NCBI GenBank assembly: GCA_964543195.1 | Contig: CAZIXF010000004.1 | Location: 1 to 64,000 of the forward strand | Direction of reading: 5' to 3' | Length of the DNA: 64,000 nt | DNA from: JAGTVG01 sp964543195 | GTDB lineage: Bacteria; Bacteroidota; Bacteroidia; Cytophagales; Cyclobacteriaceae | In this document: positions 9,473-19,317 of the stretch, piece by piece | Position numbering within the stretch: position 1 is the stretch's first letter | How the letters are laid out: each line of letters opens with the position of its first letter | Notes under the pieces: model-generated | What the model was told of the DNA's origin: nothing | Database searches by the model: none | The model's input: only the letters and a program-made list of their open reading frames with translations | Made by a program: the position numbers and the translations under genes

Positions 9473-10813
9473 TTAGTTCAGGGAATTAGAAAGATTTAAC
9501 ACTTTCGATAATTTATTGTTTTCGTAGATCTCTTTTTTTTCCGGATCTCCTTTCTTATCATAAAAAATCCATTCTCCTACCTTGCGGTTTCCGGCATACT
9601 GGCCTTCACATTTTAAATGGCCGTTTTCATGGTAGATATGGTATCTGCCATGTTTTTGATGAGATCTGTATTCAGTTTCCGTTTTAACCGAACCGGAGGG
9701 GAAATATTCTGTCAGGGTGCCGGACAGTTGGCCGTGTACATAGGGTTGTTCTGCAATAAGGTTTCCCTTTCTGTCGAAAAGTTTCCTGGTTCCGTTGAGC
9801 CTGCCCCTGGTATATTGTTCGACCAGGCTGTCCTGTTTGTTCCCGTAATAATAGTTCCACTGCCCTTCCGGCAGCTTGTTTTTAAAATTCAGTTCAGCCT
9901 TAAGGTGGCTATTGTCAAAATATTCGGTGATCTTTTTATCCTGGCCATCATTTGAAAACCTGATGCTTTTTATAAGTACGCCCTCTGAATTATAATATCT
10001 GCTTTCGCCAATTCTTTTGCCATCGCGGTAATGGTTTATTGATTTTATTGTTCCGTCATCATAAAATGCCCTGGCTTCACCTTCCATCTTACCGTTAACA
10101 TAGGAACCTTCCAATATAAGGTTGCCGTTTTCATTATAAGACTGGAATTCACCGTTTTTTTCACCTTTTTCAGTCTGATAGACGGTTTTTAACTGACTGT
10201 TAGGATGATAGGTCCTGAAAAAGCCATCCAGCATTCCCCGGTAATACCTTGCTTCCGATTCGATCTGTCCGGTTTCATAATAGGTTATATTCAAACCATG
10301 CTGTAATCCGTTACGGTATTCGATGGTTTCTTTAAGCTGGCCGGTATCATAATATTTTTGAGTGATGCCATTGGGAATTCCCCGTTCGAATTCGCTTTTG
10401 CTCCTGGTCTTTCCATTCGGGTAATATTGGATCACTTCACCGGTTAGTGTATCCTGGTTGAATGTGGCTTCCTGGACCAGGTTACCTTCTTTATTATAGA
10501 TTTTTACTGTTCCGTCAATATATCCTTCGCTGAATTGAGTAACCCGCATTTTGTTTCCGGACGGATAAAATTCCATGAACGATCCATCTTTCAACCCATT
10601 TTTATAATTTCCCGAGATAGCCGGCTTTCCATTGGGATGATATTTAAGGTATTTACCATCTTTGATGGATGATATATCGTCTTTTACGTGATATTCTTCA
10701 TTCACATATCCCGTTGAATCATAATAAGTCACGATTTTTTCCTGACCGAATGCCGGTTTTGTCGTTGCTGTGAGCAATGTAATGGAACAAATCAGGATCA
10801 GGTTTTTCGACAT
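9473..10813 (-). CDS. secreted MORN-variant repeat protein (YwqK-like)
   Basis: A 446-residue protein with a signal peptide ending near AFGQ (about residue 24). The rest is a long run of ~22-24-residue repeats of the form G-x-x-x-x-Y-Y-x-N-G-x-x-K-x-x-x-x-Y-x-x-G, the MORN_2 repeat found in YwqK-type proteins. About 17 repeats can be counted. The repeats form an extended beta sheet; the function is unknown. YwqK-type proteins are often labelled antitoxins, but no toxin partner is visible here and the secretion signal argues against that role. It stands alone between purC and the batBC pair. Confidence 0.85.
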   Translation of the reverse strand: MSKNLILICSITLLTATTKPAFGQEKIVTYYDSTGYVNEEYHVKDDISSIKDGKYLKYHPNGKPAISGNYKNGLKDGSFMEFYPSGNKMRVTQFSEGYIDGTVKIYNKEGNLVQEATFNQDTLTGEVIQYYPNGKTRSKSEFERGIPNGITQKYYDTGQLKETIEYRNGLQHGLNITYYETGQIESEARYYRGMLDGFFRTYHPNSQLKTVYQTEKGEKNGEFQSYNENGNLILEGSYVNGKMEGEARAFYDDGTIKSINHYRDGKRIGESRYYNSEGVLIKSIRFSNDGQDKKITEYFDNSHLKAELNFKNKLPEGQWNYYYGNKQDSLVEQYTRGRLNGTRKLFDRKGNLIAEQPYVHGQLSGTLTEYFPSGSVKTETEYRSHQKHGRYHIYHENGHLKCEGQYAGNRKVGEWIFYDKKGDPEKKEIYENNKLSKVLNLSNSLN

Positions 10814-11063
10814 AATTTATTCGGGTACCTCCATCAGGAATTCATACATTCAACGATGTATGCCGTTCATTATTTTCAACAGCAAAGTTACGAAGAAATT
10901 AAATATTAAGGGCTTTCACCCGGAATGAACCCGCTGCCGGGGTATTGTACCGGCAGATGCATAAATCTTAGACAGTAGACCTGAGCCGAAAAGTGGATGG
11001 CAGAAGTCGTGAATAAATACCGAGCCGTTTCTTTTTTTAATTATTAGGTGCCTTTTCCGGGCT

Positions 11064-11897
11064 TTACCAGTCCGGTTTGCTGTCATCTGCCGGTTTTTCG
11101 GCTTTTCTCTTCTGTTGCTGAAGATACTGGATCTCGTTATTTCGCATGGCTTCCAGGATCTTCCTGGCCATTTCTTCCGATATCTTCCTGTCTTCCATCT
11201 GTCGTGGCTGAGGCCGGGCTTGTTCTTCTTCATCCTCATCCTCATTTTCCTGGTCCTGCTGTTGTTGCTGTTCCTGCTCTTGCTGCTGTTGATCTTGCTG
11301 TTGCTCCTGCTCCTGTTGGTCCTGTTGTTGCTGATCTTGTTGTTGTTGCTGATCTTGTTGCTGCTGATCCTGTTGTTGTTGATCCTGTTGCTGGTCCTGT
11401 TGTTGCTGATCCTTCTGCTGTTGCTGTTGTTGGTTTTCCTGATCTTGTTGTTGCTGCTGGTCTTGTTGGCTTTCCATCAGCTTTTTCAGTAATTCATAAT
11501 TATACCTGGCATCTTCATTTGCCGGATCGGCTTTCAATGCATTTTTATAATAATTCAATGATTCTTTATATTTCTTCAGATCGGAGGAGATCACGCCTAA
11601 CTGCTGGTAAGCCTGCGATCGTATCATTTTGTCCGGTGTTTCCGTCAGCCTGGAATACATCTGGGCGGCGGTAGTGGTATCATTAAGATGATAGTAGGAA
11701 TTGGAAAGATTTAGCAATATTTTGTCGTCTTTCAGGCCGAGGGAATCCACCAGGACGCTGTATTTATCGGCGGCCTGCTTATAATTCTCCGCTTTGTAGG
11801 CTTGTTCCGCCTCTTTCTTCAACCGGTTAATATACGCTATGCGGTTAATATCGTCTGCAAAAATGGATAAAAGGATAAAGACCATTATGCTTTTCAT
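11064..11897 (-). CDS. batC: BatC-like TPR protein with a long Gln/Asp-rich tract
   Basis: A 277-residue protein with an N-terminal hydrophobic segment or signal, two to three TPR units (about residues 19-125, including YNYELLKKLMES), and a low-complexity region at about 141-216. That region is built of Q runs broken by D or E (QQDQQQQDQQ type) and grades into an acidic stretch (ENEDEDEEEQ). BatC-type proteins of Bat (Bacteroides aerotolerance) operons have TPRs; this one follows the VWA gene with a 4-base overlap, supporting the assignment. The C terminus is basic. The tract is encoded by mixed CAG/CAA codons and is prone to length change. Confidence 0.8.
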   Translation of the reverse strand: MKSIMVFILLSIFADDINRIAYINRLKKEAEQAYKAENYKQAADKYSVLVDSLGLKDDKILLNLSNSYYHLNDTTTAAQMYSRLTETPDKMIRSQAYQQLGVISSDLKKYKESLNYYKNALKADPANEDARYNYELLKKLMESQQDQQQQQDQENQQQQQQKDQQQQDQQQDQQQQDQQQQDQQQQQDQQQQDQQEQEQQQDQQQQEQEQQQQQDQENEDEDEEEQARPQPRQMEDRKISEEMARKILEAMRNNEIQYLQQQKRKAEKPADDSKPDW

Positions 11898-12862
11898 ACT
11901 TTTATCGTTTTTATGGTGCTTAATACATCGAACATCATGAGCAGCAGGGCTGCTCCGAGAAAATAGAAATATTTATTTGAGGAGACATCCATAACCCGTG
12001 TGTCTTTCAATTCGCCTTCGATCTGGTTCAGTGTATTGATTAAACGCTCCACATCATTTCTCGATTCATTGATCTCGAAATATTTTCCTTCGGTTTTTAT
12101 TGCCAGCGACTTCAATTCATCCGGATTGAGCTTGGTGATTACTTCCCGGCCGTTACGGTCTATTTTGAAACCATACCTTGTACGGATCTTACTGCCGGCA
12201 CGGGTTCCCACACCCAGGGTAAACAATTTTATATTGGCTTCCTGGATTTCCTCCGCGACGGCATTCGTCTCTTCTCCGAAATCTTCCCCGTCGCTGATGA
12301 GAATGATGATCTTTGATTTCTGTTCTCTCGGGCTGATCTCCTCTTCGGTAAGTTTATCCAATGCCATCCGGAGCGGCGGACCGAAATCGGTACCCGTGTT
12401 GGGCACCAGGTCGGTGCTCAGGGTTTCAACGAACAGATGGAGTGCACTCTGGTCGAAAGTGAGCGGGCATTGCATAAACGCTTCGGATGAAAAAATGATA
12501 AGGCCCAGGCGGTCGGAATTAAATGCATCAATAATATTTTTCAATTCAAATTTTATTTTTTCCAGTCGTGTGGGTTGTACATCAAAGGCATTCATCGATT
12601 CAGAGAGGTCCACACACAGGAATATGTCCTTCCCGATGGCTTTGATTTCCCGGGAAGCCTGTCCGAAGCTGGGTCCGAGTAAGGCTACGATAAGCAGCGC
12701 AAAGTAGATAGAACGGATGAAGATCTTATAAAATACTTTTCTATAGGTCGTGTTCAGGCGTTTGGCTATCCTGATGATCCTGAACATATACCCCAGGTAA
12801 AGTACTACAAAACCGAGAATGAAAATTATCTCGAGGCTCCCCAATGACCTGAACCAAACCAT
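11894..12862 (-). CDS. batB: BatB/BatA-like von Willebrand factor A membrane protein
   Basis: A 322-residue inner-membrane protein with two N-terminal membrane spans (about 10-30 and 50-66), a VWA domain, and a C-terminal span (YFYFLGAALLLMMF). The metal-ion-dependent adhesion site is intact: DLSES at 85-89, the later Thr in PNTGTDFGPP, and the Asp in LISDGEDFGEE. This matches Bat-operon VWA proteins linked to oxygen tolerance or envelope function in Bacteroidota and spirochaetes. It overlaps batC by 4 bases. No batA or batD and no MoxR ATPase lies next to the pair, so the operon is either split or reduced. Confidence 0.85.
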   Translation of the reverse strand: MVWFRSLGSLEIIFILGFVVLYLGYMFRIIRIAKRLNTTYRKVFYKIFIRSIYFALLIVALLGPSFGQASREIKAIGKDIFLCVDLSESMNAFDVQPTRLEKIKFELKNIIDAFNSDRLGLIIFSSEAFMQCPLTFDQSALHLFVETLSTDLVPNTGTDFGPPLRMALDKLTEEEISPREQKSKIIILISDGEDFGEETNAVAEEIQEANIKLFTLGVGTRAGSKIRTRYGFKIDRNGREVITKLNPDELKSLAIKTEGKYFEINESRNDVERLINTLNQIEGELKDTRVMDVSSNKYFYFLGAALLLMMFDVLSTIKTIKV

Positions 12863-13037
12863 AAGTTCCTTATTTCGTTAATTTATTTACGTAGAAACGC
12901 TGGAGTTGTTATTTTCCGTTTCTCCATCCGCAAATATAAAAAGATATCCGGACAGGAAGGATAAAAGCAATTATCTGCGGGAATGAAAATCAGATTTGGG
13001 CGGAAATGTTTTAATGAAAGTAATTTTGATTCCAGAG

Positions 13038-13070
13038 TTTGCGAAACAGCCTTATCTTATGCTATATTTG
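13038..13070 (+). promoter_or_regulatory. Bacteroidota-type promoter of tRNA-Ser
   Basis: A -33 type TTTG at 13038-13041 and a -7 type TATATTTG (TAnnTTTG) at 13063-13070 are separated by 21 bases, as expected for the primary sigma factor of Bacteroidota. Transcription would start near 13075, about 50 bases before the tRNA. Confidence 0.65.
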
Positions 13071-13124
13071 CATTCCTTTTGAACCGGCCGGATTATTTCT
13101 GCCGGCGAACAGGCAACACGATCC

Positions 13125-13565
<441 letters not shown>

Positions 13566-13616
13566 CTCCCCATAAAATCACCAAATCAATAAATCTCCAG
13601 ATCACCAAATAAAGTT

Positions 13617-13691
13617 CGGGGTGTAGCGCAGTCCGGTTAGCGCACCTGCTTTGGGAGCAGGGGGTCGCAGGTTCGAATCCTGCCACCCCGA
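13617..13691 (+). tRNA. tRNA-Pro (UGG anticodon)
   Basis: A 75-base tRNA. The acceptor stem CGGGGTG (13617-13623) pairs with CACCCCG (13684-13690). The anticodon stem CCTGC/GCAGG holds loop TTTGGGA, with anticodon TGG at 13652-13654. The T loop is TTCGAAT and the discriminator is A at 13691. CCA is not encoded. The last 16 bases plus CA are repeated at 13860-13877. Confidence 0.96.
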
Positions 13692-13877
13692 CAAAAGAAA
13701 AAAGCCTTGTGAAGCGATAGCGGAGCAGGGCTTTTCTGCTTTTCAGAGCGGTGTAAATTCATTTTCTAAAGCGATAAAAAGCAGAAAGCCCGTTAAGCGA
13801 TCGCAGAGAGTGAAAGATTTTTTCTTTTGAATCAACTCATAACCAGGATCAATAAAGTTAATCCTGCCACCCCGACA
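13676..13877 (+). repeat. 18-bp direct repeat of the tRNA-Pro 3' end flanking a 166-bp segment
   Basis: AATCCTGCCACCCCGACA occurs at 13676-13693 (end of the tRNA) and again at 13860-13877. The 166 bases between have hairpin potential: AAAAGCC near 13698-13706 against GGGCTTTT at 13728-13735. GGGCTTTTCTGCTTTT (13728-13743) also faces AAAAAGCAGAAAGCCC (13776-13791). A normal-looking terminator lies just after the second copy. The arrangement resembles an insertion at a tRNA 3' end with regeneration of the tRNA, but no integrase is present. Confidence 0.8.
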
Positions 13878-13894
13878 CTGATAATCAGTAAGTT

Positions 13895-13922
13895 AGCCTC
13901 GGTTTAAATACTGAGGCTTTTT
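13895..13922 (+). terminator. intrinsic terminator downstream of the tRNA-Pro region
   Basis: AGCCTCGGT (13895-13903) pairs with ACTGAGGCT (13910-13918), including one G-U pair, and runs into a stretch of five T. It is placed to end tRNA transcription. It follows the duplicated tRNA-Pro 3' end rather than the functional one. Confidence 0.75.
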
Positions 13923-14180
13923 AATTTGTAAACTATTTGTAAACATTTTTTGGATTAAAATGGGTTAAAATGATCGAAATTGATATGTCAAATATCAGTA
14001 GTACCCATTCAAATTGGTTGTATAGTACAACATAAAATTCCTAAATTTTAAATGAAATTTAGGTTCGTGTCTGTCCTTGTCGTCCTTTTTAAACAACTAC
14101 AAATCCTCTGATAATAAGTTTTTTAAGTCTTTTTTCTCTTGTTTGTGGACACTTGCGGGTAATGAGAAGATGAAGTTTGT

Positions 14181-15008
14181 TTAGTGAAACTTAAAAACCC
14201 GCGTCCTTAGGGCGTGGTCATGTTCTTGCGGGGCTTTGCCCGAAAGGCGTGTGCGCCTGAAAAAAATTTGCGGTGCAAGGCAAAAATCGGGGTTAATGCC
14301 ACTTCCTTTGGTGGTGGATAGTCCGATTTTAGCAAATTTTTTACTCCATTCAGTATATTGCTGGAATTTCTGGAAACCTTTGTCAAAGACAGCAATGGTA
14401 CCCTTAGCCAGATCCAAAGATGATAGAAATACTTTTTCATTGGTAGCCGCAGCCTTCAAACATATAAAATTGGGCACCCGCTCGGATAGGGTGATCTTGG
14501 TGAAGGCCTTGATGCCTCCTTTTTTACGCCCGTCTTTGGGTAGCCTGCCACATGCCTTGAATATATCTTTAAATAATGTTACAACGGTCGAATCAAATAT
14601 CTCAACCTGGCTTGGATGTACCTCATCATTGATTTTTAAAGGCAAAAAGCTGTCCGACAAATATTTCTTGTAGTATGCATAGAGCTGCATGTATACAGAT
14701 CCGAAAACTTCGGGGTTACGATTAGCATTGGCGTCGGATATGCTACTACGCTTAGGCACGTTAAACAGGCCACAATGTATCAGTTTATCCCCAAAAAGCA
14801 TGAAATTTTTGATTATCTCACGAAGTGTGGCGCTTCCGGTCAATACCCCATATAACATGAAAACAAACTGGTCCCATGCCATAACCCGCTTGTACCACTT
14901 ATTCGATTGGTAATACTGTACACTGTCTTTGAATAAATCACGGGGAATAAATGACAAAAGCTGTCCGAGAATTGGCAGAGTACATTTATTAGCATTAAAT
15001 TTATCCAT
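14181..15008 (-). pseudogene. truncated IS4-family transposase
   Basis: The 275-codon frame matches the N-terminal two thirds of IS4-type transposases with a DUF4372-like N terminus (opening residues TLPILGQLLSFIPRDLF). The first catalytic Asp lies in VEIFDSTVVTLF and the second in IAVFDKGFQKFQQY. After EWSKK the reading departs from the family (no FVTR-type segment, no third catalytic Glu). The frame ends in unrelated basic sequence in a region that also reads openly in another frame. Intact family members are near 380-400 residues. It is therefore probably inactive. No clear terminal inverted repeats or target duplication were found. Confidence 0.8.
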
Positions 15009-15046
15009 GGCCTAGTTGTTTTGTTCGAAATACAACATTAGCCATT

Positions 15047-15081
15047 GGGCGGGATTTATCAAAATCCCGCCCTTATATTTG
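15047..15081 (+). promoter_or_regulatory. perfect hairpin followed by a TATATTTG box
   Basis: GGGCGGGATTT (15047-15057) and AAATCCCGCCC (15062-15072) form an 11-bp perfect stem with a 4-base loop, followed directly by TATATTTG (15074-15081), a match to the Bacteroidota -7 box. It lies between the transposase remnant and the hydrolase gene. It could be a bidirectional terminator or part of the hydrolase promoter region, about 185 bases upstream of that start. Confidence 0.5.
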
Positions 15082-15264
15082 TATTATTCTAAGATTGATA
15101 AATTAATCACGTTAATTTTCTCGGACACCAGTAATAATAAATCACTTATGTTTTAATGAATAATCCGGGTATAAACATCGGGTATTTCTTGTCACAATAA
15201 TGGAATTTTTAATAAATTGTGTCTCAGAAATGAAATACATTTTTTTAATCTAATTTCCGATATC

Positions 15265-17370
15265 ATGAAATATTTAGTCACTATATCTGCCAGGATATCA
15301 CTTGTGCTGATGTCCCTGGTTTTTATTCTTTCATTAATCGCATGTCAAACTGAAGTAAGCCGGGAATACGGCTGGTTTGAATTTGCGGTTGCCGACCTGG
15401 ATTCAACCGATAATCCGGTCAACATATCATTTTTGAATGAAGAAGTTGCCGGCGGATCCGGGCATGTAACCATTAGCAACGGTCATTTTGTCGACGGTAA
15501 TGGAAACAGGATCCGGTTTTTTGGCGATAACCTTACATTTGACGATTGTTTTCCCGAAAAGGAAGTGGCCACCCAACTGGCTGCTGCCCTGAAAAAACGC
15601 GGGATGAATGTGATCCGGTTCCATCATATGGATATGCAATCCTCTCCCCGGGGGATCTGGAATGAAGCCAAAGACGGATTTGATCCCGGGCAGGTGGATA
15701 AGCTGGACTGGTTGATCTATCAACTGAAACAGAACGGCATTTATACCAATCTGAATACCCATGTTTCCTACACGTATGAAGGGGCTGATTATGAGGAAGT
15801 GCGGGGATTCAATTTTGGCAAAGGCATCGATAATTTTTACCGGCCTTATATTGAGTTCCAGAAAAATTATGCAAAAATGCTGCTGACCCATAAAAATGCT
15901 TATACCGGTACCACCTATGCGGAGGAGCCTGCGGTGGCATTTGTTGAGGTAAATAATGAAAATTCGATCATCTCCAGGTGGCAGGCCCTGGCCAATCTGA
16001 AACCGGAACACCGGACGGCCTTATTGCAGCAGTGGAGAAACTGGCTGAAGAACAATCCGGAACATTCAGGTGCAGCGGGCAGGGACCCGATCCGGGTCAT
16101 CGAAAATTTCGATGAGGCCGGTGATGCCCAAAAGGAAATGCTGTGGGCTTTCCTGGTGGAAACCGAACTGGAATATGCCAGGGAAATGATCGATTATTTT
16201 AAAAACGACCTGGGTGTTCAGGCCCTTATATCCGAAACGCAGGCCTCCTACAGTGGGGTGGCCGGCGTGTATCGCGAAGCCGAATATTCCGATTATATTG
16301 ATATGCACGCCTACTGGGAACATCCCCGCTGGACCGGAAGACCCTGGTCGAGCACGGACTGGATCATCAGGAATTCTTCCATGGTGACCGATAAGGAAGG
16401 GGGAACCCTGTCGAGGTTTGGCCAGCATGGTGTGGCCGGTTTCCCGTTGACCATCAGTGAATATGACCACCCGGCACCCAGCTTTTTCAGCGCTGAAATG
16501 TATCCTATGCTGAATGCTGTGGCCGCTTTCCAGGAATGGGATGGAATTTACCATTTTGATTTTGGCGGTAACTATAACCAGGGTAAGATCAGCAGTTATT
16601 TCTCGACTGCCGGTCACCCATTAAAACAGGTCTTTATTCCGGTAGGTGCGGCTCTTTTCCGTATGGAGACGATACAGCCTGCGCAAAAAACCGTGGAACT
16701 TGGAATCCCACCGGAATCGGTGGTCGGTCTGATGGTTGAACATGGTTACAGAATGGATGATATCTGGGAAGCGGCAGGTGCACCCGGTGGCCTTGTACTC
16801 CTTCATAAAATGCATGTCGATATGGAAGCCGGCGAATTCGGGCTTTCCGAAGATATTTCACAACCGGAAGGGGACTGGACCAGCGATACCGGGGAACTGA
16901 CCTGGGATAATACCGATTCCACTGAGGCTGTATTTACCATTAATGCACCCGCTGCAAAAGGTGCTGTCGGCTATATCGGAGGAAAAGAAATCGATCTGAA
17001 TAAGGTAACCATTGCCATGGATACGATCCCTGCCAACTGGGGAACCATTACTCTGACGGCGCTCGACGGAAAACCGATTGAAGAATCCTCGAAAGTATTA
17101 CTTGTGGCTGCAGGCCGTGTTGAAAATACCGGCATGGGTTGGAACGAGGAACATACGAGTGTGAGTGACCAATGGGGTACGGCCCCTACCCGTGTCGAAG
17201 GAATTCCGGCAAGGATCATACTCAGGGATATGGACAGGTTCAATGTACATGCGCTTGACTCGTTAGGCAGTCCCAAAGCAGAACTGAAAGTAATTACGAG
17301 GGGAAGTGAACAAACCATCGGAATAGGCGCACAGTACAAAACATTGTGGTATATGCTGTCAAGGGAATAG
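15265..17370 (+). CDS. GH-A clan (GH5-like) glycoside hydrolase lipoprotein
   Basis: A 701-residue secreted lipoprotein; the signal ends in SLIAC with Cys27. I use the ATG at 15265 because it opens directly onto the signal peptide, although the frame is open from 15217. A TIM-barrel domain shows RFFGDNLTF, GMNVIRFHHMD, the probable acid/base Glu232 in VEVNNENS, and the probable nucleophile Glu399 in TISEYDHP. This matches the retaining clan GH-A layout. The C-terminal ~200 residues look like beta-sandwich domains. The substrate is unknown; the nearby rhamnosidase-like gene suggests plant or algal polysaccharide breakdown. Confidence 0.8.
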   Translation: MKYLVTISARISLVLMSLVFILSLIACQTEVSREYGWFEFAVADLDSTDNPVNISFLNEEVAGGSGHVTISNGHFVDGNGNRIRFFGDNLTFDDCFPEKEVATQLAAALKKRGMNVIRFHHMDMQSSPRGIWNEAKDGFDPGQVDKLDWLIYQLKQNGIYTNLNTHVSYTYEGADYEEVRGFNFGKGIDNFYRPYIEFQKNYAKMLLTHKNAYTGTTYAEEPAVAFVEVNNENSIISRWQALANLKPEHRTALLQQWRNWLKNNPEHSGAAGRDPIRVIENFDEAGDAQKEMLWAFLVETELEYAREMIDYFKNDLGVQALISETQASYSGVAGVYREAEYSDYIDMHAYWEHPRWTGRPWSSTDWIIRNSSMVTDKEGGTLSRFGQHGVAGFPLTISEYDHPAPSFFSAEMYPMLNAVAAFQEWDGIYHFDFGGNYNQGKISSYFSTAGHPLKQVFIPVGAALFRMETIQPAQKTVELGIPPESVVGLMVEHGYRMDDIWEAAGAPGGLVLLHKMHVDMEAGEFGLSEDISQPEGDWTSDTGELTWDNTDSTEAVFTINAPAAKGAVGYIGGKEIDLNKVTIAMDTIPANWGTITLTALDGKPIEESSKVLLVAAGRVENTGMGWNEEHTSVSDQWGTAPTRVEGIPARIILRDMDRFNVHALDSLGSPKAELKVITRGSEQTIGIGAQYKTLWYMLSRE

Positions 17371-17638
17371 AGATCCGGGTACGCTGGTACGCTCATATTT
17401 ACTTAATTGTTGATGTAAGCTAATAAATTACACCGGTCATAAAGTATGTAGCATTCATGATAAATAATCATTAATACCAACATGAGGTATGATTATTTTT
17501 TCCTGGCGATCTCACTGGAAGGAATATCGTGCTCCTTCAGGAGCTAAAAAATCAGATTACCGTCAGGATGGGGCAAAACTGGAAAAGTGATAATCCCGTT
17601 CGGCTTTGAGTTTGGAGAAATAACTTAATAAAATAAAT

Positions 17639-19264
17639 ATGAAAATTAAATTGGTCTTGCTTTTGGCCTTAATGGCCATTACTTCCTCTCAATCTTTGTT
17701 TTCCCAAACCGGTTATAACCGTGAATTATGGTTACAAAAAGCCGACCAACTCAAACCCGAATTAAAAGTTTTTAAAAAGTCGCCTGTCGATATCATTGAA
17801 GTCCTGCGATCGCTTAATTCCTTTCATGGCTATCAGACCCGTCATCTTGACAATATTAAAAATTTAGAAAATTATGAATTAGGCCCTGGCGATAAGGTGA
17901 TACTCGATTTTGGGGAACATTTGGTAGGTCGGTTAAGATTCAGGATTACCACCAACGGACCGGCAGCAGATGCACCTGCCCGGATAAAATTTAAGTTTGG
18001 CGAGATCCCGAATGAGATCATTGAACCCCATGATCCCTATGAAGGTGGTCTTAGCCGTGCCTGGTTACAGGATGAGGTAATAAATATCGATACCCTCCCT
18101 TCATTGATAAAAATGCCCCGCCGGTACGCTTTCCGGTATGTACAACTGGAAGTAATAGCTACTTCCCTGGAATATAAAGTACAAATACCGGAAATATACG
18201 TCGAACAGGTAAGTGCAGTGGATATGGCCGATGTGCCTGAAATTAACAATGAGAATTCCTTTGTTCGCAGGATAGACCGGGTAAGCAACAAAACATTACA
18301 GGATTGTATGCAGACTGTCTATGAAGACGGGCCAAAAAGGGACCGGAGGTTATGGATCGGAGATCTTCGCCTACAGGCATTAACCAATTATTATACGTTT
18401 AAAGATACCGATCTGGTGAAAAGAAGTGTATACCTGATTGCCGGGCTGGCCAACGAGGATGGCATGGTCCCGGGCAATGTTTTTGAAGCGCCTTATTATC
18501 ATGCACAAGAAAATTTCCCGCTGGATTATGCGCTGTTGTTCAATTCAACCATTTATGATTATTCGAAAGCAACTGATGATCTATCGGTAGCTGAAGATCT
18601 ATGGCCCGCGATGAAAAAACAGGTTGAACTGGCGTTGCCGTATGTCGAAAATGGCATTTATGTAGAACCGGAGCAAAGATACTGGTGGTTGTTTGTTGAC
18701 TGGAACAGACGGTTGGATCACCAGGTGCCTATGCAGGGAATCATGATCTATACATTTCAACATACCTGGGAAGTGGCCAAAATGCTGAACACGGAAGATG
18801 AAGTAGCTTTTCTGCCGGAGAAAATCAGGGAAATGAAAACTGCAGCTAAAAAGAACTTTTTCGATCAGGAAAAAGGTGTATTTGTCAGCGGTTATTCCCG
18901 GCAGGTATCCCAGGCATCTCAGGCATGGATGATCCTGGCCGGGGTGGCAACTCCCCGGGAAGGGGCCGGAATATTAAAGAAAATAACAACTTTATCGAAT
19001 GTACAAGGGCCTAAGGCTCCTTATCTGTACCATTATGTCGTGGAGGCAATGATCAAAAGCAATATGAATAAGGAGGCTAAAGACCTGGTATTAAGTTATT
19101 GGGGTGGAATGGTAAGAAATGGTGCGGATACGTTCTGGGAGGTTTATGATCCATATGATCCTGACCTTTCTCCATATAATTCGGTTTTGGTCAATAGTTA
19201 TTGCCACGCCTGGAGCTGTACGGCCTCTTATTTTATCAGGAAGTATCCGGAGATATTTAAATAG
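17639..19264 (+). CDS. secreted GH78-like (alpha-L-rhamnosidase superfamily) protein
   Basis: A 541-residue protein with a signal peptide ending near LFSQ (about residue 23). An N-terminal beta-rich segment (LDFGEHLVGRLRF) precedes an (alpha/alpha)6 six-hairpin domain. At about residues 226-242 it has DGPKRDRRLWIGDLR, which corresponds to the D-x-P-x-R-E-R-x-x-W-x-G-D hallmark of bacterial alpha-L-rhamnosidases. Later segments WWLFVDWN and ADTFWEVYDP fit the same fold. It is shorter than typical GH78 enzymes (700-1000 residues), so some accessory domains are missing. It follows the GH-A hydrolase on the same strand by 268 bases with no recognisable gene between. Confidence 0.78.
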   Translation: MKIKLVLLLALMAITSSQSLFSQTGYNRELWLQKADQLKPELKVFKKSPVDIIEVLRSLNSFHGYQTRHLDNIKNLENYELGPGDKVILDFGEHLVGRLRFRITTNGPAADAPARIKFKFGEIPNEIIEPHDPYEGGLSRAWLQDEVINIDTLPSLIKMPRRYAFRYVQLEVIATSLEYKVQIPEIYVEQVSAVDMADVPEINNENSFVRRIDRVSNKTLQDCMQTVYEDGPKRDRRLWIGDLRLQALTNYYTFKDTDLVKRSVYLIAGLANEDGMVPGNVFEAPYYHAQENFPLDYALLFNSTIYDYSKATDDLSVAEDLWPAMKKQVELALPYVENGIYVEPEQRYWWLFVDWNRRLDHQVPMQGIMIYTFQHTWEVAKMLNTEDEVAFLPEKIREMKTAAKKNFFDQEKGVFVSGYSRQVSQASQAWMILAGVATPREGAGILKKITTLSNVQGPKAPYLYHYVVEAMIKSNMNKEAKDLVLSYWGGMVRNGADTFWEVYDPYDPDLSPYNSVLVNSYCHAWSCTASYFIRKYPEIFK

Positions 19265-19305
19265 GATTCTGCTTTTTAAAAGGTGTTTAACTGGAAATAA
19301 TTTTA

Positions 19306-19313
19306 TATTTTTG
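19306..19313 (+). promoter_or_regulatory. TAnnTTTG box just before the HYC_CC_PP gene
   Basis: TATTTTTG matches the Bacteroidota -7 consensus and ends 4 bases before the TTG start codon of the next gene. If used, transcription would begin at or next to the start codon, giving a leaderless or nearly leaderless message. A -33 TTTG is not clear. Confidence 0.4.
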
Positions 19314-19317
19314 TCCT

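Noticed and set aside
9473..10813. Toxin-antitoxin antitoxin (common label for YwqK-like proteins)
   Set aside because: The protein has a signal peptide and no adjacent toxin gene, so the label is not supported.
11115..11492. Leu-rich plus-strand frame opposite batC
   Set aside because: It is the complement of the CAG/CAA tract (CTG/TTG codons), not a membrane protein.
14087..15072. Complete insertion sequence with inverted repeats
   Set aside because: No matching terminal repeats or target duplication could be found; the perfect hairpin at 15047-15072 is a local stem-loop, not a terminal repeat.
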